NCBI RefSeq assembly: GCF_900169075.1
Contig: NZ_LT827015.1
Location: 2,930,158-2,994,157, forward strand
Source of the DNA: Chryseobacterium phocaeense
Lineage (GTDB): Bacteria; Bacteroidota; Bacteroidia; Flavobacteriales; Weeksellaceae
DNA length: 64,000 nucleotides
Direction: 5' to 3'
This document shows, piece after piece, positions 26,521 to 36,345 of this stretch. The position numbers were made by a program, and so were the translations under genes. Under the pieces are notes generated by a model. The model did not search any database. It saw only the letters and a program-made list of their open reading frames with translations, and was not told the origin of the DNA. Numbering within the stretch: the stretch's first letter is position 1; every line of letters starts with the position of its first letter.

Positions 26521-27816
26521 CTATAATCTCGCGTCTACTAAATTTCTATCCAGACAAGCTTTAGTATCAAAAACCACGGCATTTTCTGTTTTAAGCAGGT
26601 TCAGATCTAGTTGAAGGAATTCGTTATGAGAGACTGCAATGACAATAGAATCATATTTTTTTCCTTCCTGAAGGGCATCAAGAATATCTATTCCGTACTC
26701 ATGTTTCACTTCTTCTTTGCTCGCCCATGGATCATATATGTCTACATGGATACCATAATCTGTAAGTTCATTATAAATATCCACCACTTTAGTATTTCTC
26801 ACATCCGGGCAGTTTTCTTTAAAGGTAACCCCTAAGATCAAAGCCTGAGAGTTTTTAATCACCTCACCTTTGGCAATCAGCAGCTTCACAACCTTGGAAG
26901 CCACAAATTTTGCAATAGAGTCATTAACTCTTCTTCCTGATAAGATAACATCAGGATGATATCCAAGCTGTTCTGCTTTGTGAGCCAGATAATAAGGATC
27001 GACAGAGATGCAATGCCCCCCTACTAATCCCGGCTTATACTTTAAGAAATTATATTTTGTGCCGGCAGCTTCCAATACGTCATTGGTATCAATTCCGATT
27101 CTGTCGAAAATAAGCGCCAATTCATTGACAAAAGAAATGTTGACATCGCGCTGTGCATTTTCAATAGCTTTTGAAGCTTCAGCAACTTTAATACTTGAGG
27201 CTTTGTGTGTTCCGGCAGTAATAATTTTTTTATACAAATGATCTACTTCTTCTGCAATTTGGTCTGTAGATCCTGAAGTCACTTTTTTAACACTGGTAAG
27301 GGTATTTACTTTATCTCCTGGATTAATTCTTTCGGGAGAATATCCTACAAAAAAGTCTTTGTTGAACTTAAGCCCTGAGTGTTTTTCCAAAACAGGAACA
27401 CATTCCTCTTCGGTACAGCCAGGAAAAACTGTAGATTCATAAATAATGATATCTTCTTTTTTAATGATCTCTCCCAGCATTTTTGAAGCAGAAAGCAGCG
27501 GATTTAAGTCCGGTGCATTATATTTATCAATAGGAGTGGGAACTGTTACGATAAAAATATTCGCTCCGGCAATATCTGATAACTGGCTTGTGGCTGTATA
27601 TCCGGCTTCTCCATTAGAATTTTTATATTTCGCCAAACCTTCATTAAGCTTTTCAATTTCAGCTTCAAGAGTGATATCCACTCCTTCATTAAGCTGATCA
27701 ACACGCTGTTTATTGATATCAAATCCTAATACAGGATAATGGTTTGCAAATTCCAAAGATAAGGGTAAACCTACATAGCCCTGGCCAATAACAGCTATTT
27801 TATATGTTTTCATCAC
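26521..27816 (-). CDS. wbpA: UDP-N-acetyl-D-glucosamine 6-dehydrogenase (WbpA/TviB family)
   Basis: The 431-residue enzyme has the N-terminal NAD motif IAVIGQGYVGLPLS, the catalytic Cys in GGHCISVDPYYLAHKAEQLGY and a C-terminal UDP-binding domain (VTFKENCPDVRNTKVVDI). The SVDPYYL sequence after the Cys is typical of the TviB/WbpA group that oxidises UDP-GlcNAc to the uronic acid. It begins the WbpA-LhgO-WbpE-WbpD-WbpB series and shares one base with the end of the Wzc gene. A UDP-ManNAc dehydrogenase (WecC) function is less likely but possible. Confidence 0.88.
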   Translation of the reverse strand: MMKTYKIAVIGQGYVGLPLSLEFANHYPVLGFDINKQRVDQLNEGVDITLEAEIEKLNEGLAKYKNSNGEAGYTATSQLSDIAGANIFIVTVPTPIDKYNAPDLNPLLSASKMLGEIIKKEDIIIYESTVFPGCTEEECVPVLEKHSGLKFNKDFFVGYSPERINPGDKVNTLTSVKKVTSGSTDQIAEEVDHLYKKIITAGTHKASSIKVAEASKAIENAQRDVNISFVNELALIFDRIGIDTNDVLEAAGTKYNFLKYKPGLVGGHCISVDPYYLAHKAEQLGYHPDVILSGRRVNDSIAKFVASKVVKLLIAKGEVIKNSQALILGVTFKENCPDVRNTKVVDIYNELTDYGIHVDIYDPWASKEEVKHEYGIDILDALQEGKKYDSIVIAVSHNEFLQLDLNLLKTENAVVFDTKACLDRNLVDARL

Positions 27817-30206
27817 TAGCTAAATTTATTTTTAATTTTTTCAAAGAATGTGTGTTCTTTATGGTTGTTATATCCGTAACCATATTTGTTGCTATATCCT
27901 AAATTTTCGTGGCTTACATCATTCAGGACAAATCCAACATTTTTGATCTTTCCTGTATCGATATTGCTATTTGCAAATTCCAGCAACGCTTTTTCTGTAT
28001 ATTTGGATCTGGCGACATAAATAGTAACATCTGCCAGTTCAGCAATAAGGAAAGTATCTGTAACTAAAAGCAGTGGTGCCGTATCCAAAATGATGTATTC
28101 ATATTTCTCTTTCAGTTCATCTAAAAGTATTTCATATCGTCCGTTGGATAGTAATTCAGTTGGATTCGGTGGGATCATTCCTGAATAAATAACATCTAAA
28201 TGGGGATTAAAAGAAGAAACGTGTATAATCTCATCTAATGTTGTCTGATCCGAATACAGGTATTCTGTAAGTCCTGTTAATCCTTTTCTGGCTGGGTTAT
28301 ATCTTTGTAACTGCGGATTCCTAATATCAGACCCGACAATAATTGCTTTTTTCTTTGGATTGGCTAATGTAAGGGCCAGATTAACGGAAGCAAATGTTTT
28401 ACCTTCTCCCTTAACAGTAGAGGTTACAAAAACCACTTTGCTTTTTTTGTCTTTTGGAAGCATAAAATTCATATTGGTAATAAGAATTCTGAATGCTTCA
28501 GCCATAGGATTAATATCATTCACACGGACAATATCAGAGTCTCCTTTTTCAAGACTAGGTAGTTCTGCTATGACAGGAGCATGTACCAGTTTTTCAAGAT
28601 CATGCTTGGTAACCACCTTATTATTAAATAACCGTGAAAGATAAATAATAACAAAAGGTATCAATAGCCCTAACATCAATGAAATAATAAGAATAACATT
28701 TTTCTTGGGAGCCACCGGGAATGGAGAAGCGTAGGCCGCATCAACTATCTTAGCTTTAGGGGCATTGATAGACTGAGCAATAGCGGTTTCTTCTCTTTTT
28801 TGAAGAAGAAGAAGGTATAGATTTTCTTTAATCTGTTGTTGTCTTTCAATTCCTCTGAACATTTTTTCAATAGACGGGAGTTTGGAAATCTTACCTGAAA
28901 CCGTGTTCTGCTCTTTTAAATATTCATTTCTTGCTAATTCAAGCCCCTCTCTGTTTCTCTGCAGACTTTGAGTAATAGAGGTACGCAGCAAGTTGATCTG
29001 TTTGGTAATATCTACTACAGCAGGGTTGTCCTCAGTAGCAGACTCCAAAAATCTGTTTCGCTGAAGAATCAGCTGATTATAGGTAGAAATTCCCGATGTA
29101 GCTTCAGGATTACTTAGTCCTACATTAGCAGGAAGTACCTGATATTTGCCTTGTTTAGAAACAAAACTGATTAATGCATCAGTAAGCTCCACCTGAGCGT
29201 CCAGATCAAGCTGTTTTGCTCTTGCCGCTGCCGAACTTTCAAGATTTATTTTTGCTTCAGTTTCAAGATCTGTCAGATTATTTTTTGACTTAAAACTTTC
29301 TTTCTGGTCTTCAACCTGTCCAAGTTCTACGGTAAGCTTTTTAATTCTGTCCTCAATAAAGTCCAACGTCTTTTTTGATTCAGAAGTTTTATCAGAAATA
29401 GCATCGGTATTATATGCTACAATTAGACTATTTAAGATATCCTCCGCCTTTGCTACCTGCGGATATCTTAAAGCCAGCTTAAGAACCGTTGCTTCTTTAT
29501 TGACCAATGCTACATTAAGAGGTCCCTGAAGGCTATTCACTTTTGCATCCAGTGGTGCAATATTCAATTCCAGATTTTCAGTATTCAGGCCCTTTAATGC
29601 GTTAGGATTATAATTATTATTTCGAATAATCATAATATTGGCAAAAGGAAGACCTATTGTTTTGCCATAGGTAGTTACAATTTCCTTTTTTAATTTATCT
29701 GAACTTAACGTAAGTTTTGTTCCTTCAATTTTCAGGTTCAGTTTACCCCTTAAGGTGCTTGTAGGCTTCTCATTAATAATTCGAACTTCTATCGGAGAGG
29801 TTTCTTTATATAATTCAACGCTGGAAAAACGGCCTTTTGCAATAATATTAGTCTGAAGATTCTGGTTAATAACCACTTCCTTCATGAGCTTTTTTGATTT
29901 CAAAATCTCTATCTCATTGGCAACACTATTGGTTTTAAGTCCCCCAAATCCGGAAAAATCCGGGAGAGAGCCCATTTCACTACTGAATGCAGAAGAAGAA
30001 CCTTTAGAATCTTTTATAAGAACGGTTGTCTGTACATCATATACAGGTACCATAAATTTTAATGAAATATAGCCTATTACAAAAGCTGCAAAAGCACTAA
30101 CAAAAAACCAAGGCCATTTTTTAAGATATGGTTTTAGTACTTCATTGAGATTAACACTTGTATTATTTGCTTCTGAAAATTGTGAAGATTGCTGGTTATC
30201 CATCAA
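27816..30206 (-). CDS. wzc: Tyrosine-protein kinase / polysaccharide co-polymerase (Wzc type)
   Basis: The 796-residue inner-membrane protein has an N-terminal Wzz-type chain-length domain with membrane helices near residues 35-55 and 510-535 and coiled-coil sequence between them. The C-terminal BY-kinase domain has Walker [16 protein letters not shown] near residue 600, A' [10 protein letters not shown] and [11 protein letters not shown]. The C-terminus carries a Tyr cluster ([15 protein letters not shown]) that is the usual autophosphorylation tail. It should control polymer length and work with the Wza export channel, whose gene ends 4 bp upstream. Confidence 0.92.
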   Translation of the reverse strand: MMDNQQSSQFSEANNTSVNLNEVLKPYLKKWPWFFVSAFAAFVIGYISLKFMVPVYDVQTTVLIKDSKGSSSAFSSEMGSLPDFSGFGGLKTNSVANEIEILKSKKLMKEVVINQNLQTNIIAKGRFSSVELYKETSPIEVRIINEKPTSTLRGKLNLKIEGTKLTLSSDKLKKEIVTTYGKTIGLPFANIMIIRNNNYNPNALKGLNTENLELNIAPLDAKVNSLQGPLNVALVNKEATVLKLALRYPQVAKAEDILNSLIVAYNTDAISDKTSESKKTLDFIEDRIKKLTVELGQVEDQKESFKSKNNLTDLETEAKINLESSAAARAKQLDLDAQVELTDALISFVSKQGKYQVLPANVGLSNPEATSGISTYNQLILQRNRFLESATEDNPAVVDITKQINLLRTSITQSLQRNREGLELARNEYLKEQNTVSGKISKLPSIEKMFRGIERQQQIKENLYLLLLQKREETAIAQSINAPKAKIVDAAYASPFPVAPKKNVILIISLMLGLLIPFVIIYLSRLFNNKVVTKHDLEKLVHAPVIAELPSLEKGDSDIVRVNDINPMAEAFRILITNMNFMLPKDKKSKVVFVTSTVKGEGKTFASVNLALTLANPKKKAIIVGSDIRNPQLQRYNPARKGLTGLTEYLYSDQTTLDEIIHVSSFNPHLDVIYSGMIPPNPTELLSNGRYEILLDELKEKYEYIILDTAPLLLVTDTFLIAELADVTIYVARSKYTEKALLEFANSNIDTGKIKNVGFVLNDVSHENLGYSNKYGYGYNNHKEHTFFEKIKNKFS

Positions 30207-30210
30207 TTTT

Positions 30211-31032
30211 TTATTTCTTATTAAATAAACTTATTACTACTGCGACAGCTGTTACTGCTATAGAAATACCTGTTAAGATAAGCCCTGTATTAGGATTCTG
30301 CTTTGCTAAAATATCTTTTGTATTATTGGAAGAAACAATAATAGCATCTCCCTGCTTTAGATTATAGTAAGGTGAATTAATCAGATCCGCATCTCTAAGA
30401 TTTATACGTCCATGTGAAACAACACCGTTTTCGGTTCTGATGACCAAAACATCTTCTCTTTTTCCATAAGAAGTTAAATCTCCTGCAAGACCCAATGCAT
30501 TGAGAATAGTAGCCTGTCCGTTGGTAATAGTATAATCTCCCTGCCTGTTTACTTCACCTAAAACCGTTACTTTAAAGTTGGCGAGTCTTATATTTACAGT
30601 AGGGTTTATAATATATTTCTGCATTCTCTCCCTCAGTTCATTCTTAAAGTCGACCAAAGTTTTATCTGAGGTATTCATCCTTCCGATAACGGGGAAATCA
30701 ATATTTCCTTCAGCATCTACTATATAAGTAGGTCCTGTAAGGGTTGTTGCTCCCTGATTAGGTGTATTGCCACCCGCTGCAGCATTGGTCTGTACGAATT
30801 CGGAAGACGAATAGTTCTGGTTGAACGGTTTTACAACGTCCAGATCCTTAGCTGTAATCAGAATGATAAGCTGATCTCCTGCCTGTATGGTAAGTTTAGA
30901 GTTTCTGGCAGATGCATCAATAGCCACTTTTTCTATATTCTGCATATAGTTCAGATCATTTGGCTTATTTTGGTTAACCTTACAGGAAACCAGCATCAAA
31001 GCAAGAGATATTGCTAGTATTTTACCCTTCAT
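30211..31032 (-). CDS. wza: Outer-membrane polysaccharide export lipoprotein (Wza type)
   Basis: This protein of 273 residues starts [20 protein letters not shown], a lipoprotein signal with the lipid-attachment Cys in LVSC. I chose the ATG at 31032 because the longer frame from 31059 adds nine residues in front of this signal. A Poly_export domain ([31 protein letters not shown]) and a SLBB segment ([17 protein letters not shown]) follow, and a hydrophobic segment lies near the C-terminus ([18 protein letters not shown]). It should form the outer-membrane channel for the polymer. Confidence 0.9.
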   Translation of the reverse strand: MKGKILAISLALMLVSCKVNQNKPNDLNYMQNIEKVAIDASARNSKLTIQAGDQLIILITAKDLDVVKPFNQNYSSSEFVQTNAAAGGNTPNQGATTLTGPTYIVDAEGNIDFPVIGRMNTSDKTLVDFKNELRERMQKYIINPTVNIRLANFKVTVLGEVNRQGDYTITNGQATILNALGLAGDLTSYGKREDVLVIRTENGVVSHGRINLRDADLINSPYYNLKQGDAIIVSSNNTKDILAKQNPNTGLILTGISIAVTAVAVVISLFNKK

Positions 31033-31070
31033 ATCTTTTAAAATTGTACAAATATACATTTATAATTTAT

Positions 31071-32999
31071 CTATTTATCTAATTGTTCATAGACCGAATT
31101 ATTACTCTTAAATTCCGGAACAATTGTTTTCAAAAGCTTCACTACATTTACTTTGTCTTCCATTACAGAAGCATCTGTAATTAGGTTGATAAGATTTTCT
31201 ATTTCCAGGAATTCCATGGTTGGATCTTTGGAAATCATAATCTTTTCGTTATGGGTAGGAAGCGTTTTGGCATTATCACTTAATAATTCTTCGTAAAGCT
31301 TCTCTCCCGGTCTTAATCCGGTATAGATGATTTTTATATCTATATTAGGTTCAAAACCGGATAATTTGATCATTCTTCTGGCCAGATCCAGGATTTTTAC
31401 GGGTTCTCCCATATCGAATACAAAGATCTCCCCTCCATGTCCCATGGTTCCTGCCTGTAAAACAAGCTCACAGGCTTCCGGGATAGTCATGAAGTATCTC
31501 ACAATATCCGGATGGGTAATCGTCACAGGTCCTCCTGCTTCGATTTGCCTTTTAAAGTGTGGAATTACGGAACCGTTTGATCCCAATACATTTCCAAATC
31601 TTGTGGTAATAAATTTGGTGGTATTTCCTTCAACATGCTGTAAAGACTGAACAAATAATTCGGCAGCCCTTTTGGAAGCGCCCATAACATTTGTAGGATT
31701 TACAGCTTTATCTGTAGAAATCATGACAAATCTGTTCACTTTATAACGGCTTGATAAAACTGCGATGTTTTTTGACCCTAACACATTGACGCGAATGGCT
31801 TCATTCGGGTTTTCTTCTACCAGTGGAACATGTTTGTATGCCGCCGCATGGTATACCATTGAGAAATTATAGGTTTGAAACAGAGGCTCTATTCTATATA
31901 TATTGGAGACATCCGCTAAAACAAATTTAAACCTGATATGTGGGAATTTCTCCTTGACTTCAAGCTCGATATCGTACAACGGTGTTTCTGCCTGGTCTAA
32001 AACAACAATTAGTGCAGGATTAAATTGCGCTACCTGTCTTACAATTTCGCTACCGATAGAACCGGCTCCGCCCGTTACCAGTATATTTTTATTGTAATGT
32101 CTGCTTTTTACCTCTTCATTTTCAATTTTTATAGGCTTTCTGTTAAGAAGGTCTTCAATCTGAAGGTTTCTTATAGCACCACCCAAATCACTGTCTCTTA
32201 ATTTTTGAACGGAAGGTGCTTTGAAGATATTCAGGTCTTTTTCTAAAAATAAATTCACCCATGAATTCATTTCATCCTTAGACATCATTTCTTTAACAAT
32301 AATAACCCCATCAATGATAAGATCATCTTTTGTAGCTTCTTCTATTCTTCTTTTCTCGTAGATAGGTTTTCCCAGTAAAGAGGCTCTTTTGGAATCCGTC
32401 CTTTGGGTAAGAAAACCTACTACCTGATAAGGAAGGCTTGGATTGTCCAATATAGCACGTGCTATGGCAATAGACTGCTCATCAATACCCAGTACCAGAA
32501 TCCTTTTTTTCAGTGTACTTCTCCTGTATTCCCGCACAATATGGAAGAATTCTTTCACGTAAAGCCTGAAAAGAAACAGCCCCATGAAAGAAATAATGAA
32601 GTATAAAATAAGGAATGGCGTTAAGATAAACTTACCTCCGGTAATCCAGAAATAGATCAGGTTAACGATCCCCACTACAGCCATGGTACAGAAGCATGAT
32701 ATCAGCAGCTTAAAAAGGTCAATAAATGTTGAATGTCTGATTATCCCCGCATACGTTTTGAACAAATACATAAAAACGCTATTGACCAAAATAATAAACG
32801 CAAAAACAATGCTTTTATCTTCGTGATAAATAAACTCTTTCTGGGTAATTTTTTCAATAGTATAGGTAGAAAGAAACAAAGACATGGCCAGAATAATAAT
32901 GTCTATTACAAGTATTATCCATCTGGGAAGGTATCTTACGTCTGAGAGATTGACAACATTATCACCTCCAAATATTTTTTTTCTAAGAGAGCTGTACAT
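31071..32999 (-). CDS. Membrane UDP-GlcNAc 4,6-dehydratase, PglF/CapD/WbpM type
   Basis: The 642-residue protein has four N-terminal membrane helices (residues 28-140), a CoA-binding-like Rossmann domain (RILVLGIDEQSIAIARAIL) and a C-terminal extended SDR with LVTGGAGSIGSEIV and STDKAVNPTNVMGASKRAA. It removes water from UDP-GlcNAc to give UDP-4-keto-6-deoxy-GlcNAc. With the PglE-like aminotransferase just upstream (33116-34243) it would give UDP-QuiNAc4N, the precursor of bacillosamine-type sugars. It is the first gene after the promoter at 33071-33102. Confidence 0.9.
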   Translation of the reverse strand: MYSSLRKKIFGGDNVVNLSDVRYLPRWIILVIDIIILAMSLFLSTYTIEKITQKEFIYHEDKSIVFAFIILVNSVFMYLFKTYAGIIRHSTFIDLFKLLISCFCTMAVVGIVNLIYFWITGGKFILTPFLILYFIISFMGLFLFRLYVKEFFHIVREYRRSTLKKRILVLGIDEQSIAIARAILDNPSLPYQVVGFLTQRTDSKRASLLGKPIYEKRRIEEATKDDLIIDGVIIVKEMMSKDEMNSWVNLFLEKDLNIFKAPSVQKLRDSDLGGAIRNLQIEDLLNRKPIKIENEEVKSRHYNKNILVTGGAGSIGSEIVRQVAQFNPALIVVLDQAETPLYDIELEVKEKFPHIRFKFVLADVSNIYRIEPLFQTYNFSMVYHAAAYKHVPLVEENPNEAIRVNVLGSKNIAVLSSRYKVNRFVMISTDKAVNPTNVMGASKRAAELFVQSLQHVEGNTTKFITTRFGNVLGSNGSVIPHFKRQIEAGGPVTITHPDIVRYFMTIPEACELVLQAGTMGHGGEIFVFDMGEPVKILDLARRMIKLSGFEPNIDIKIIYTGLRPGEKLYEELLSDNAKTLPTHNEKIMISKDPTMEFLEIENLINLITDASVMEDKVNVVKLLKTIVPEFKSNNSVYEQLDK

Positions 33000-33070
33000 T
33001 GTCTGTATATATGTTCATATTTAAAAGGGCACAAACCCGATTTTCATTTATATTAATAATAAGCCGGGTA

Positions 33071-33102
33071 CAAAATTAAAATAAAATTTTATCTACGCTC
33101 AA
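33071..33102 (-). promoter_or_regulatory. Candidate Bacteroidota promoter of the polysaccharide operon
   Basis: On the minus strand TAATTTTG (33078 down to 33071) fits the flavobacterial -10 consensus TAnnTTTG. A TTG at 33102-33100 lies 21 bases upstream, within the usual 17-23 spacing. Transcription would begin near 33064, about 65 bases before the first gene at 32999. In the leader, GGG-TTTGTG-CCC followed by TTTT (near 33019-33036) could form a weak hairpin. Confidence 0.6.
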
Positions 33103-33115
33103 TTTAAAACAAAAT

Positions 33116-34243
33116 TTAGTGAATTTTACTTTGTAGCACCTCCGAAATCCTGCTTCTGTGTTCATCTGTTAAATTGGTTCCGGACGGCAGGCACAGTCCT
33201 GTTTCAAAAAGTGTACCAGATAAATTATTACCAAAGAACTTATATCCCTGAAACAGTGGCTGAAGGTGCATGGGTTTCCATAGGTATCTGGTTTCTATGT
33301 TCTCCTGTGAAAATCTGGCCTTTAAATTTTCTTTAGACAAACCATTTTTCAGGATAATTGTATTGAGCCAGTAATTAGAAAAGAAATTACTATCAGGTTC
33401 GGAAAACAGTTCAATATCTTCAATATTTTTCACTGCTTCCTGATAAAAATCATGATTTTGTCTCCGCTGCATGATTTTTTCCTCCAGTGTATCCATCTGT
33501 CCTCTTCCTATTCCGGCAGCTACATTATCCATCCTGTAGTTATAGCCTATTTCTGAATGGCCGTAAAATTCCATATCATCTTTAGCCTGTGTAGACAAAA
33601 AAAGAGCCCTGACCTTATCTTCAGCATTTCTGGAAATCAAAGCTCCTCCTCCTCCGGTGGTAATAATCTTGTTTCCATTAAAACTTATCACAGAAAAATC
33701 TCCAAAAGTTCCGCATAAGCGGTCCTTGTATCTGCTTCCCAATGCTTCAGCACTGTCTTCAATAACCGGGATTTCATATTTTTTTGAGATCTGGAATATT
33801 TCTTCCACCATAAAAGGCATTCCGTAGGATAATACTACAATAATTGCTTTAGGCTTTTTCCCCTGCTGAATACAATATTTAACAGCATCTTCCAGTGCCT
33901 CAGGACACATATTCCAGGTTTGGCTTTCGCTGTCTACAAATACTGGCACGGCATTCAGATAAAGGACTGGATTGGCTGTAGCCACAAAAGTAAAAGACTG
34001 ACAAATGACAAAATCCCCTTTCTCCACATTCAGCATCCGTAGCGCCAGATGAATAGCTGCAGTACCGGAAGACAGAGCGGTGACATGAGAGCTGCTTCCA
34101 AAATAATTTTCGAGGCTGTTCTCAAACTCATCTATATTAGAACCATATTGTGAAATCCAGTTGGTATCCAGTGCCTGGTGTACGTATCTCAGCTCGTTCC
34201 CTCCCATGTGAGGGGGCGATAGCCAAATCTTTTCTTTTTTCAA
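33116..34243 (-). CDS. UDP-4-keto-sugar 4-aminotransferase (PglE-like, DegT/DnrJ/EryC1 family)
   Basis: The 375-residue PLP enzyme opens KIWLSPPHMGGNELRYV and has the PLP Lys in FSVISFNGNKIITTGGGGAL, very like PglE of bacillosamine synthesis. VIEDSAEALGSRYKD is the PLP ring-stacking region. It should aminate the 4-keto product of the adjacent PglF-like enzyme. The acetyltransferase PglD that normally follows is not seen, which leaves the new amine open for another acyl group. It is 8 bp downstream of recX, so it may be transcribed with recX rather than from the main operon promoter. Confidence 0.87.
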   Translation of the reverse strand: MKKEKIWLSPPHMGGNELRYVHQALDTNWISQYGSNIDEFENSLENYFGSSSHVTALSSGTAAIHLALRMLNVEKGDFVICQSFTFVATANPVLYLNAVPVFVDSESQTWNMCPEALEDAVKYCIQQGKKPKAIIVVLSYGMPFMVEEIFQISKKYEIPVIEDSAEALGSRYKDRLCGTFGDFSVISFNGNKIITTGGGGALISRNAEDKVRALFLSTQAKDDMEFYGHSEIGYNYRMDNVAAGIGRGQMDTLEEKIMQRRQNHDFYQEAVKNIEDIELFSEPDSNFFSNYWLNTIILKNGLSKENLKARFSQENIETRYLWKPMHLQPLFQGYKFFGNNLSGTLFETGLCLPSGTNLTDEHRSRISEVLQSKIH

Positions 34244-34251
34244 TTATCTGC

Positions 34252-34716
34252 TTATGTTTCTCCAAAAGTATCATTTATTTTTTCATATTCAAAACCTCTG
34301 CTCATTAAATATTTAATTGTTTTGGATTTTTTTTGATATTCTTTCAAACCATTTTGCCTTGAATAGTAATCATCAAAGATCTTTCTGATCATTTTCTCAT
34401 AATCCTCTTCATCTATTTCATCAAAGCAGCTGCTGATCAGTTTGTCGGAAATCTGTTTCTGCTTCAGATGTATTCTGATTTTATTTCTTCCCCAATGCTT
34501 GATGTAGAACTTTCCCCTGATATAACTTCTTGTAAATCTTTCCTCGTTCAGATAATTCTCCTTAAGCAGGTACAGGATGATTTCATCCTTTGCTTCATCA
34601 ATCAGTAAAAACTCGCGCATTTTCTGCTCCACTTCTGCATGGCAGCGGTCCTGATAAACACAGTAATTCACCAGTTTCAGCTTAATTTCATCAAAAGTAA
34701 AAGATTTTTTCTCCAT
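34252..34716 (-). CDS. recX: Regulatory protein RecX
   Basis: This 154-residue, all-helical, charged protein has the three-helix repeat pattern of RecX (VNYCVYQDRCHAEVEQKM, LKENYLNEERFTRSYIRGKF, WGRNKIRIHLKQKQIS). RecX modulates RecA filament growth. No recA gene lies alongside. It starts after the glyA terminator and has an 8-bp gap to the aminotransferase gene, so the polysaccharide locus has been built directly downstream of a housekeeping gene. Confidence 0.88.
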   Translation of the reverse strand: MEKKSFTFDEIKLKLVNYCVYQDRCHAEVEQKMREFLLIDEAKDEIILYLLKENYLNEERFTRSYIRGKFYIKHWGRNKIRIHLKQKQISDKLISSCFDEIDEEDYEKMIRKIFDDYYSRQNGLKEYQKKSKTIKYLMSRGFEYEKINDTFGET

Positions 34717-34720
34717 AATC

Positions 34721-34756
34721 AGATATAAAAAAGAATGGACAGGATGCCCATTCTTT
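34721..34756 (-). terminator. Rho-independent terminator after glyA
   Basis: A perfect 9-bp stem (34730-34738 with 34748-34756) and 9-base loop is followed on the minus strand by a T-rich run (TTTTATAT). It lies between the glyA stop and the recX start. Confidence 0.65.
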
Positions 34757-34777
34757 ATTATGATGTTTTAAATACAA

Positions 34778-36043
34778 TTAATAGTTGAATAACGCTCTGC
34801 CTTCCATCAGTTCATTAACTTTCTTTCTCACAGAAGAGATCACTTCTTCGTTTTTGATATTGTCAACAACCTCAGAGATCAGTCCTGCAATCGTATCCAT
34901 ATCATTTTCTTTAAGACCTCTGGTAGTAATGGCAGCAGTTCCTAATCTGATACCGGAAGTCGTAAACGGCGATTTATCATCAAAAGGAACCATGTTTTTG
35001 TTGCAGGTAATATCCGCCAGCACCAAAGCCTTTTCTGTTTCTTTTCCGTTTACATTTTTATTTCTGAGGTCTACCAGCATTAAATGGTTGTCTGTTCCTC
35101 CGCTTACAATATCGAAACCTCTGTCGATCATCGCTTTTGATAGCGCCTGGGCATTGGCTCTCACCTGCTTGGCATAGGTTTCAAACTGACCGTCCAGTGC
35201 TTCAGCAAACGCTACCGCTTTACCGGCAATAACGTGCTCCAGAGGACCTCCCTGAATTCCCGGGAAAACAGCTCCATCCAGTACCTGGCTCATCATCTTG
35301 GTTTCTCCTTTTGGAGTTTTATGCCCATATGTATTTTCGAAATCTTTCCCCATCATGATCATTCCTCCTCTAGGACCTCTTAATGTTTTATGAGTGGTAG
35401 TGGTTACTACATGGCAGTGTTCAAACGGAGAGTTTAGCAATCCTTTTGCTACCAGACCGGCCGGGTGAGCTATATCCGCCCAAAGTGTTGCCCCGATCTC
35501 ATCAGCAATCTCTCTGTATTTGGCATAATCCAAGTCTCTTGAATAGGCAGAAAAACCTGCAATCAGCATTTTCGGTCTTTCTCTTAAAGCCACTTCTCTC
35601 ATCTGGTTGTAATCGATAAGACCAGTTTCTTTTTCCACCCCATAAGATACCACCTGATACTGGATTCCGGAGAAATTCACTCCTGATCCGTGAGTAAGGT
35701 GCCCTCCCATAGAAAGGTCCATTCCCATAATTTTGTCACCAGGTTTCAAAACCGCAAGATAAACGGCAGCATTAGCCTGGGAACCTGAATGCGGCTGCAC
35801 GTTGACATAATCAACACCGAAAAGTTCTTTTGCCCTGTCTATGGCTAATGTTTCAACCTCATCTACTACTTCACAACCTCCGTAATACCTCTTTCCGGGA
35901 TATCCTTCAGCATATTTGTTGGTCAGCACACTTCCCATTGCTTTCATTACGTTTTCAGAAACGAAGTTTTCTGACGCAATAAGCTCTAATCCATGGGCTT
36001 GTCTTTGTCTTTCTTTTTCAATCAGGTCGAAAATAATGTCCAT
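34778..36043 (-). CDS. glyA: Serine hydroxymethyltransferase
   Basis: The 421-residue PLP enzyme has the standard GlyA landmarks: [47 protein letters not shown] and the PLP Lys in [16 protein letters not shown]. It interconverts serine and glycine with tetrahydrofolate as the one-carbon carrier. Length and motifs are complete. It has its own terminator and probably its own promoter, so it is not part of the polysaccharide operon. Confidence 0.97.
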   Translation of the reverse strand: MDIIFDLIEKERQRQAHGLELIASENFVSENVMKAMGSVLTNKYAEGYPGKRYYGGCEVVDEVETLAIDRAKELFGVDYVNVQPHSGSQANAAVYLAVLKPGDKIMGMDLSMGGHLTHGSGVNFSGIQYQVVSYGVEKETGLIDYNQMREVALRERPKMLIAGFSAYSRDLDYAKYREIADEIGATLWADIAHPAGLVAKGLLNSPFEHCHVVTTTTHKTLRGPRGGMIMMGKDFENTYGHKTPKGETKMMSQVLDGAVFPGIQGGPLEHVIAGKAVAFAEALDGQFETYAKQVRANAQALSKAMIDRGFDIVSGGTDNHLMLVDLRNKNVNGKETEKALVLADITCNKNMVPFDDKSPFTTSGIRLGTAAITTRGLKENDMDTIAGLISEVVDNIKNEEVISSVRKKVNELMEGRALFNY

Positions 36044-36073
36044 TTTACTTTTAGTTTTTGAAATTTTTCACTC

Positions 36074-36081
36074 CAAATGTA
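36074..36081 (-). promoter_or_regulatory. Candidate -10 box for glyA
   Basis: Minus-strand TACATTTG fits TAnnTTTG and would place the transcript start about 25 bases before the glyA ATG. No good -33 TTG lies at the usual spacing. Confidence 0.4.
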
Positions 36082-36287
36082 CGGAATTTATCGTAAGATT
36101 TCTTTATGACAAAGGATGATTTTAACGCTTAGATTTCATAAAACCGTCTATCTATAAAGTACAAGGAAATACAAAGAATTACGTTCAACTTCTTTATATT
36201 AGAATAACCAAGAGTGTTTTACTTATTTCCGAACTGTCGTAATTCAAAATAAAGTAATTTTTTGCAGACGGGTTTGGAAAATAAAAA

Positions 36288-36311
36288 TCCCCACAGAAAT
36301 TTCTGCAGGGA
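36288..36311 (-). terminator. Rho-independent terminator after the flavoprotein gene
   Basis: The perfect palindrome CAGAAATTTCTG (36294-36305) is extended by TCCC and GGGA arms, and is followed on the minus strand by ATTTTTATTTTCC. Confidence 0.65.
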
Positions 36312-36345
36312 CTCCACCAATTTGCAATATAAATTAAATATGAAA

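Larger units (their letters stand above)
36044..36345. other. Intergenic region between glyA and the flavoprotein gene
   Basis: This 302-base AT-rich stretch holds the likely glyA -10 box (36074-36081) and the terminator of the upstream flavoprotein gene (36288-36311). I see no further gene in it. Confidence 0.5.
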
